A stretch of 11,958 nt of DNA from Nitriliruptoraceae bacterium. Lineage in GTDB: Bacteria > Actinomycetota > Nitriliruptoria > Nitriliruptorales > Nitriliruptoraceae. Position 1 is the stretch's first letter, and each line of letters begins with the position of its first letter. Positions 7,933 through 11,958 of this stretch are shown one piece after another. Location of the stretch: positions 1 through 11,958 of the forward strand of contig SKII01000022.1 in NCBI GenBank assembly GCA_007116505.1, written 5' to 3'. The position numbers and the translations under genes are program-made. Below the pieces are notes generated by a model. It worked only from the letters and a program-made list of their open reading frames with translations, had not been told where the DNA came from and did not search any database.

Positions 7933-7938
7933 TAGGCT
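7933..7938 (+). promoter_or_regulatory. Putative -10 box for the coiled-coil/DUF177 unit
   Basis: TAGGCT lies 63 bases before the ATG at 8002, in the 143-base gap after coaD, just downstream of the weak hairpin. It fits the TAnnnT pattern of the other intergenic boxes here. No convincing -35 is seen. Confidence 0.42.
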
Positions 7939-8001
7939 GCCGTCCGCCCAGCCACGACCCTTCCCCGAACCCCCCGTGGGCACGGAGCGTGTGAGGTCAC
8001 C

Positions 8002-8547
8002 ATGTCCGCAGCGCAGCATCCTGAGGGCGGGGCCGACGTCCCCGTCGACGTCGGCGGCCTCCTCGACACCCTCGAGCGCGTCGCGGGCGAGGCACGTGCG
8101 ATGCCGCTCTCCTCGTCCGTCATGGTCAACCGGGCGGAGCTGCTCGCGCTGCTGCGCCAGCTCCGCGAGGCCATGCCGGCCGAGCTCGAGCGGGCGCGCT
8201 GGGTCGTCCGCGAGCAGGACGGCATCATCGACCATGCCCGCTCCGACGCCGCTGAGATCCTCGCCGAGGCCCGGATGGAGCACGACCGGCTCGTCTCCGA
8301 GCAGCAGGTGGTCCGCTCGGCGCAGGAGGAGGCGGAGCGCATCGTCGACGCCGCCCACGGCACCGCGCGGCAGATGCGCCTCGAGGCGGAGGACTACGTC
8401 GACGCGAAGCTCGCCAACTTCGAGGTGGTGCTGCACAAGACGCTGACGGCCGTCGAGCGGGGCCGCGAGCGGCTGCGCGGGCGGCTCGACGTCGACGAGC
8501 TGTCCGGTGACGACCTCGACGCGGATCCGAACGACGACGAGGCCTGA
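8002..8547 (+). CDS. SepIVA/DivIVA-like coiled-coil protein (Rv2927c family)
   Basis: The 181-residue product is hydrophilic with no membrane segment. A conserved N-terminal block (PLSSSVMVNRAELLALLRQL, from about residue 35) is followed by a long Ala/Glu/Arg-rich helix predicted to be a coiled coil (roughly 50-155) and an acidic tail. This matches in pattern and gene neighbourhood the mycobacterial Rv2927c family, whose M. smegmatis member SepIVA is a septum-associated DivIVA-like protein needed for division and envelope growth. Automatic annotation often labels such helices ATP synthase subunit b-like, but there is no N-terminal membrane anchor, so that is rejected. GAGGT (7993-7997) lies four bases before ATG 8002. 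The DUF177 gene follows after three bases, suggesting co-translation. Function in this organism is inferred. Confidence 0.78.
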   Translation: MSAAQHPEGGADVPVDVGGLLDTLERVAGEARAMPLSSSVMVNRAELLALLRQLREAMPAELERARWVVREQDGIIDHARSDAAEILAEARMEHDRLVSEQQVVRSAQEEAERIVDAAHGTARQMRLEAEDYVDAKLANFEVVLHKTLTAVERGRERLRGRLDVDELSGDDLDADPNDDEA

Positions 8548-8550
8548 GCG

Positions 8551-9123
8551 GTGCGCGTCCCCGTCGTCGGCCTCATCGGCCGGCCTGGCCAGCGCAGGGA
8601 GCTCGTCCGCTCCGTCCCCGCCGACGAGTTCGGTGACGAGCCGTGGGGTCCGACCGTCGACGAGCTCGACGCGCCGATCGACCTCGACCTCGTCCTCGAG
8701 TCGGTGTCCGGCGGCGTGCTCGTGCGAGGGTCGCTGCGCACGTCCGCCGTCTCCACGTGTGCGCGCTGCCTGACCCCGACCGCGCTCCGCCTCGCCGTCG
8801 ATCTGACCGAGCTCCACCGTGCCGCCGCGGACGACGAGGATCTCGAGGACGGCGACGAGGAGGACCTCGACTACCGGCTGGTGGAGGGGGACACGCAGCT
8901 CGACCTCGACCAGATGGTCCGCGACGCCCTCGTCGTCGGCCAACCGGTCCGGGTCCTGTGCCGTGCCGACTGCGCGGGGCTCTGCCCGACGTGCGGCACC
9001 GACCGCAACCTCGACCCCTGCGACCACGGGGACGATGAGCCCATCGACCCGCGCTGGGAGGCGCTCCGGGGCCTCCGGCTGCCGCCCGCGGGTGCCGACG
9101 GGGACGGCTCGGACGGCGCGTGA
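8551..9123 (+). CDS. yceD: YceD/DUF177 family protein, rRNA/ribosome-associated
   Basis: The 190-residue product has the DUF177 plan: an N-terminal beta-rich part, a first cysteine pair CARC (around residues 70-73), an acidic linker, and the C-terminal LCRADCAGLCPTCGTDRNLDPCDH with the diagnostic C-x-GLCP-x-CG element and metal-ligand-like cysteines. DUF177 proteins are usually encoded just before rpmF, as here, and are linked to 23S rRNA accumulation and large-subunit assembly. GTG at 8551 follows the previous stop by three bases, with GAGG (8539-8542) eight bases ahead. Family membership is firm; the biochemical role is known only in outline. Confidence 0.92.
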   Translation: MRVPVVGLIGRPGQRRELVRSVPADEFGDEPWGPTVDELDAPIDLDLVLESVSGGVLVRGSLRTSAVSTCARCLTPTALRLAVDLTELHRAAADDEDLEDGDEEDLDYRLVEGDTQLDLDQMVRDALVVGQPVRVLCRADCAGLCPTCGTDRNLDPCDHGDDEPIDPRWEALRGLRLPPAGADGDGSDGA

Positions 9124-9149
9124 CGCGGACCGCCCTGCTGCGGTAGCCT
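9120..9149 (+). promoter_or_regulatory. Promoter of rpmF
   Basis: GTGACG (9120-9125), overlapping the DUF177 stop, and TAGCCT (9144-9149) are separated by 18 bases and form the best -35/-10 pair in the window. Transcription would begin near 9156, giving an untranslated leader of about 125 bases before rpmF. A separate promoter for a ribosomal protein within the cluster is plausible. Confidence 0.5.
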
Positions 9150-9168
9150 TCACCTTGCGGTCACGACC

Positions 9169-9190
9169 CCCGCACGCGCCCCGCACGCGC
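9169..9190 (+). repeat. Tandem 11-base repeat in the rpmF leader
   Basis: CCCGCACGCGC occurs twice, back to back (9169-9179 and 9180-9190), within the predicted untranslated leader of rpmF. The rest of the 159-base gap (9124-9282) is C-rich with only weak pairing potential (for example GTCCG near 9199 with CGGAC near 9220) and the ribosome site GAGGAG just before the gene. I see no riboswitch consensus. Confidence 0.75.
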
Positions 9191-9282
9191 GAGGCTCCGT
9201 CCGCCGCCTCCGCCGCTGCACGGACCCGCATCCCGTCCTGCACCCGCGGACGCGCACGAACCCCGCACCGAGGAGTCCCGAC

Positions 9283-9459
9283 ATGGCCGTCCCGAAGCGC
9301 AAGCTGTCCCGCTCGCGGACGCGGCACCGCCGCGCCCAGTGGCTGCGCATCCGCCCGACGACCACGGTCGAGTGCCCGCGCTGCAAGCAGCCGACCCGCC
9401 CGCACACGGTCTGTGGTGCCTGCGGCACCTACGACGGCCGGGTCATCGTCGAGGCGTGA
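9283..9459 (+). CDS. rpmF: 50S ribosomal protein L32, zinc-ribbon form
   Basis: The 58-residue product begins MAVPKRKLSRSRTRHRRAQW, the typical L32 N-terminus, with basic RNA-binding residues. The C-terminal half has two CxxC pairs (CPRC at 36-39 and CGAC near residues 49-52), so this is the zinc-binding C+ form. L32 sits in the large subunit near the peptidyl transferase region. ATG at 9283 is preceded by GAGGAG. It lies after DUF177, the classical yceD-rpmF pairing, but has its own promoter-like site and a 159-base upstream gap. The stop TGA (9457-9459) overlaps the most upstream start of rnc (GTGA). Confidence 0.96.
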   Translation: MAVPKRKLSRSRTRHRRAQWLRIRPTTTVECPRCKQPTRPHTVCGACGTYDGRVIVEA

Positions 9460-10172
9460 CCTCCGTGGCGTCGTCCCCGGCGCCCGATCTCGTCGCCCTC
9501 CTCGCCGGCCCCACTCCGGATCCGGAGCTCCTCACGCGTGCGCTGACGCACCGCTCATGGGCCGCGGAGCACGCAGGCCATGAGCACAACGAGCGCCTCG
9601 AGCTGCTCGGCGACGCGGTCCTCGAGCTCGCCGTCACCGACCTGCTGCTCGCTGCCGACCCGCTCGCCGACGAGGGCCTGACGTCGCGCCGGCGGGCGGC
9701 GCTCGTGCGCGAGTCGTCCCTCGCTGAGGTCGCGCGTGGTCTCGGGCTCGGTGCGGAGCTGCGGCTCGGCCGTGGTGAACGTGCGTCGGGTGGGGCCGAC
9801 AAGGACTCGCTGCTCGCCGACGCTCTCGAGGCGGTGCTCGGTGCGGTCCATCTGACCTCCGGGTACCTCGAGGCCGCGGCGACCGTCGAGCGGCTGCTCG
9901 GAGGACGGATCGCCGAGCTGCTCGACGGCGGCGCCGACGGGGTGCCCTCCGCGCAGCTCGACGCGAAGACGGCCCTGCAGGAGCGGCTCGCCCAGCGGCA
10001 GCTGCCCCCGCCGGAGTACCGGACCAGCTCCGCCGGTCCCGACCATGCCCCGACCTTCCGTGTCGAGGTCGTGGTGGACGGGACGGTGCTGGGGACGGGC
10101 GAGGGCGGCTCGAAGAAGGCGGCCTCCCAGGCCGCGGCGGAGCAGGCGCTCCGCTCGGGGGCCCTCGGGTAG
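9456..10172 (+). CDS. rnc: Ribonuclease III
   Basis: RNase III cleaves double-stranded RNA and is needed for 16S/23S rRNA processing and mRNA turnover. The 238-residue product has the catalytic signature NERLELLGDAVLEL with Glu46, Glu49 and Asp53, and ADALEAVLGA with Asp122 and Glu125; the 76-residue spacing matches E. coli RNase III, so the Mg-binding site is intact. A double-stranded RNA-binding domain follows (DAKTALQERL to the C-terminus, with the GEGGSKKAASQAAAEQAL helix). GTG 9456 overlaps the rpmF stop; GTG 9465 is an equally plausible start, since GAGG at 9451-9454 is ten bases ahead of it. The stop codon TAG (10170-10172) opens a -10-like hexamer. Confidence 0.96.
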   Translation: MTSVASSPAPDLVALLAGPTPDPELLTRALTHRSWAAEHAGHEHNERLELLGDAVLELAVTDLLLAADPLADEGLTSRRRAALVRESSLAEVARGLGLGAELRLGRGERASGGADKDSLLADALEAVLGAVHLTSGYLEAAATVERLLGGRIAELLDGGADGVPSAQLDAKTALQERLAQRQLPPPEYRTSSAGPDHAPTFRVEVVVDGTVLGTGEGGSKKAASQAAAEQALRSGALG

Positions 10173-10175
10173 CGT
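10170..10175 (+). promoter_or_regulatory. Putative -10 box ahead of the Fpg-like gene
   Basis: TAGCGT includes the rnc stop codon and lies about 90 bases before the preferred GTG start of the Fpg-like gene. No supporting -35 is seen. If used, it would give a leader containing two unused in-frame ATG codons (10186 and 10225). Confidence 0.3.
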
Positions 10176-10251
10176 CCCCCCCGTCATGCCCCGTCCCGCC
10201 CGCCCGTCGTGGCAGGACGGCGCCATGGCCGCCGTCCGGCGGTCGACGCAT

Positions 10252-10257
10252 GAGGAG
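10252..10257 (+). promoter_or_regulatory. Ribosome-binding site that sets the Fpg-like start
   Basis: GAGGAG lies six bases before GTG 10264. The upstream ATG codons have only a weak AGGA (for 10225) or no purine-rich site (for 10186). This supports GTG 10264, which also places the conserved E-L-P-E motif at the extreme N-terminus as in the Fpg/Nei family. Confidence 0.7.
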
Positions 10258-10263
10258 CGAGCG

Positions 10264-11109
10264 GTGCTGGAGCTGCCCGAGGCTGAGGTCCTGCGTAGGG
10301 ACCTCGAGCGCGAGGTGGTCGGCAAGCGTGCGAAGGACGTCTCGGTCGCGACCCCGTCGGTGCTCAAGCCATGGCACCGCACGCGCAAGGACTTCTCCGC
10401 GGTGCTCGAGGGCCGTCGCATCACCGCGGTGCGCCGTCGCGGCAACGTCATGCTCATCGAGCTCGATGAGGACCTGACCTGGCTCGTCGACCCCGGGGCG
10501 CAGGGGTCGCTCCACCTCGAGACGGCCACGGCCACGCCGGGACCCGACACCCACGTCGCCGTCGCCTTCGCGACCGGCGGGGCGCTCCATCTCAGCGAGG
10601 CCAACCGCGAGCCGACGCTGCGCTGCGGCGTCATCCCGGCCGAGGAGGCCGACGTCGCGACGGGCGTGTCGCGCGACGCGCTCGACCTGCTGGCTGACAC
10701 GCCGACCTGGATCGAGTTCGGCCGCTACCTGATCGCCGGTGACGACGAGCTCAAGCTGCTGCTGTGCGACCCGCGGCGGTTCCTCGCCCTCGGGCCCGTG
10801 ATCAGCGACGAGATCCTCTGGGAGGCGGGTCTGCGGCACGACCGCCCGTCCGCGACGCTCTCCCCCCAGGAGATCCGCCGCCTGTACCGCGCCGCGCAGG
10901 AGGTCCTCGTCGCGGCGATGAAGGCGGCCGGCTCGTCGCTCGAGGACTCCGAGCCCGACAGCCACACGGACGACGACGGCGCACCGGCCGGTCACCTCAA
11001 CGTGTACGGCCGCGAGGGGCTCGCCTGCCCGCGCTGCCGCAACCCGATCGCGCGGACGCGGCTGAAGCGAGGGCTCATCACGTTCCACTGCCCCCGCTGC
11101 ATGGTGTGA
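10264..11109 (+). CDS. Fpg/Nei-fold protein with substituted catalytic residues
   Basis: The 281-residue product occupies the position of fpg/mutM (between rnc and smc, as in M. tuberculosis) and has the Fpg plan: N-terminal MLELPEAEVLRRDLEREVVGKR, a beta-sandwich with RRRGNVMLIEL and VDPGAQGSLHL, an H2TH region (LKLLLCDPRRFLALGPVISDEIL), and a C-terminal zinc finger with CPRC at 255-258 and 276-279. Key residues differ from active Fpg: the N-terminal Pro nucleophile is Leu2; the conserved beta-hairpin Lys (E. coli Lys57) is Asn61; HLGMxG is DPGAQG (76-81); the H2TH Asn of GNIY is Pro178; the zinc-finger Arg is Leu271. Glu3 and Glu6 remain. Met would not be removed before Leu, so no N-terminal imine chemistry is expected. 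Probably DNA-binding without classical glycosylase/lyase activity; an active enzyme with different chemistry is possible. GTG 10264 is set by GAGGAG. Confidence 0.85.
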   Translation: MLELPEAEVLRRDLEREVVGKRAKDVSVATPSVLKPWHRTRKDFSAVLEGRRITAVRRRGNVMLIELDEDLTWLVDPGAQGSLHLETATATPGPDTHVAVAFATGGALHLSEANREPTLRCGVIPAEEADVATGVSRDALDLLADTPTWIEFGRYLIAGDDELKLLLCDPRRFLALGPVISDEILWEAGLRHDRPSATLSPQEIRRLYRAAQEVLVAAMKAAGSSLEDSEPDSHTDDDGAPAGHLNVYGREGLACPRCRNPIARTRLKRGLITFHCPRCMV

Positions 11110-11111
11110 CG

Positions 11112-11958
11112 ATGTTCCTCACCAGCCTCACGATGCGCGGCTTCAAGTCCTTCGCCGACACGACGACCCTCGAGGTCGAGCCGGGCATCACCGTCGTCGT
11201 CGGACCGAACGGGTCGGGCAAGTCGAACATCGTCGACGCGCTGTCGTGGGTCCTCGGCACGCACTCGGTGAAGAAGGTCCGCGGCTCCGCCATGACCGAC
11301 GTGATCTTCGCCGGCGCGCCCGGCCGGGCACGCGGGCGGCGGGCGCGGGTCGAGATCGTCATCGACAACGCCGACGGTCGGCTCGAGCCCTCGGGTGTGG
11401 GGACCGCCGGGTCCGCGGGACGCTTCCGCGAGGTCCGCATCGCCCGGACGATCGAGGAGGACGGCCTCGGCGTCTACGAGATCAACGGCGAGGAGGTCCG
11501 CGCGCTCGACGTGCAGGAGCTGCTCAGCGACACCGGCCTCGGCCGCGAGCTGCACACGATCGTCGGCCAGGGGCAGCTCGACGACATCCTCAACGCTCGC
11601 CCCGAGGATCGCCGCAAGTACATCGAGGAGGCGGCGGGAGTCCTCAAGCACCGCAGGCGCCGTGAGCGCGCGGTCAGGAAGCTCGAGACGGTCGACGAGC
11701 ACGTCGACAAGCTCCGCACGGTCCTCCGGGAGCTGCGCCGTCAGCTCCGCCCGCTCGAGCAGCAGGCGAAGGCCGCCGACCGGCACGCCGCGCTCCAGGC
11801 GGAGCTGCGCGAGGTCCGGGTGCAGCGGGTCGCCCGTGAGCTCGCGACGCTGGACCTCGCGGCCCTCGAGGCGGGGCGCGACGAGGAGGCGGCGCGCACG
11901 CGCGAGCTCGAGCTCGAGCGTGCGGTGGCGGACGCCCGCGGCCAGGAGCGTGAGCTCG
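11112..11958 (+). CDS. smc: Chromosome segregation protein SMC (N-terminal part, runs off right edge)
   Basis: SMC forms the ring-shaped condensin that compacts and separates the chromosome with ScpA and ScpB. The visible 282 residues give the N-terminal half of the ATPase head: FLTSLTMRGFKSFADTTTLEV, Walker A GPNGSGKS (31-38), KKVRGSAMTDVIFAG, YEINGEEVRALDVQELL, the Q-loop region VGQGQLDDIL, and RRKYIEEAAG (about 167-176), followed by the start of the long coiled coil. Walker B and the signature motif belong to the missing C-terminal part. ATG at 11112 begins two bases after the Fpg-like stop and lacks a clear ribosome site, so translation is probably coupled. A slightly long Gly-rich loop (EPSGVGTAGSAG) in the head looks like a lineage insertion. 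Confidence 0.96.
   Translation, partial: MFLTSLTMRGFKSFADTTTLEVEPGITVVVGPNGSGKSNIVDALSWVLGTHSVKKVRGSAMTDVIFAGAPGRARGRRARVEIVIDNADGRLEPSGVGTAGSAGRFREVRIARTIEEDGLGVYEINGEEVRALDVQELLSDTGLGRELHTIVGQGQLDDILNARPEDRRKYIEEAAGVLKHRRRRERAVRKLETVDEHVDKLRTVLRELRRQLRPLEQQAKAADRHAALQAELREVRVQRVARELATLDLAALEAGRDEEAARTRELELERAVADARGQEREL

Noticed and set aside
8002..8547. ATP synthase subunit b-like annotation of the coiled-coil protein
   Set aside because: There is no N-terminal transmembrane helix and no neighbouring ATP synthase genes; resemblance is only Ala/Glu/Arg-rich helix composition.
9124..9282. Riboswitch in the rpmF leader
   Set aside because: No known consensus or strong pairing is visible; only a tandem repeat and weak stems.
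7420..9405. A 661-codon open frame on the minus strand opposite coaD, the coiled-coil gene and DUF177
   Set aside because: Low-complexity Arg/Ala/Asp-rich translation with no motifs; it mirrors well-supported plus-strand genes and is a product of high GC third positions.
1..11958. Defence, CRISPR, toxin-antitoxin, biosynthetic or mobile-element system
   Set aside because: No repeat-spacer array, transposase, integrase, toxin-like pair or clustered secondary-metabolism genes were found; the genes are core functions in near-standard order.

Overview
The window is a very GC-rich (clearly above 70% G+C), densely packed chromosomal segment, almost certainly from an actinobacterium. The support is the codon use, the frequent GTG starts, the TAnnnT-type -10 boxes, and a gene order that matches the Mycobacterium tuberculosis chromosome (Rv2927c-like gene, DUF177, rnc, fpg slot, smc; elsewhere ddl, recG, rsmD, coaD). 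I cannot name the class with confidence. A deep-branching lineage such as Nitriliruptoria or Acidimicrobiia would fit. There is no phage, IS element, CRISPR array, tRNA or rRNA, and no gene-free stretch longer than 160 bases.

Layout. (1) 1-355, minus strand: the N-terminal part of a short-chain dehydrogenase of the peroxisomal multifunctional-enzyme type, running off the left edge. (2) A 128-base divergent promoter region. (3) 484-4588, plus strand: ddl (peptidoglycan D-Ala-D-Ala ligase), recG (replication-fork helicase) and a second, atypical short-chain dehydrogenase, joined by stop/start overlaps of 1 and 4 bases. (4) 4645-7858: an oligopeptidase B-type S9 peptidase, rsmD (16S rRNA methyltransferase) and coaD (last-but-one step of coenzyme A synthesis), again overlapping. 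(5) 8002-9123: a SepIVA/DivIVA-like coiled-coil protein and DUF177/YceD. (6) 9283-10172: rpmF (ribosomal protein L32) with its own promoter, then rnc (RNase III). (7) 10264-11109: an Fpg-fold protein in the usual fpg/mutM position. (8) 11112 to the edge: the N-terminal head and first coiled coil of SMC.

Most genes are core functions: cell wall, DNA repair, ribosome maturation, CoA, chromosome segregation. Overlapping stops and starts imply co-transcription and translational coupling. Promoter-like hexamers precede ddl, the S9 peptidase, the coiled-coil gene, rpmF and the Fpg-like gene, so the region probably reads as several nested transcription units.

The most noteworthy item is the Fpg-like protein. 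It keeps the fold signature, the E-L-P-E N-terminus and the four zinc-finger cysteines, but every catalytic position I can align (N-terminal Pro, beta-hairpin Lys, H2TH Asn, zinc-finger Arg) is substituted. It therefore looks like a non-catalytic or re-purposed glycosylase. Lesser points are the dehydrogenase with Arg for the catalytic Lys, and two TAG stop codons (the only non-TGA stops) that each lie inside a -10-like hexamer. I found no convincing new multi-gene system.
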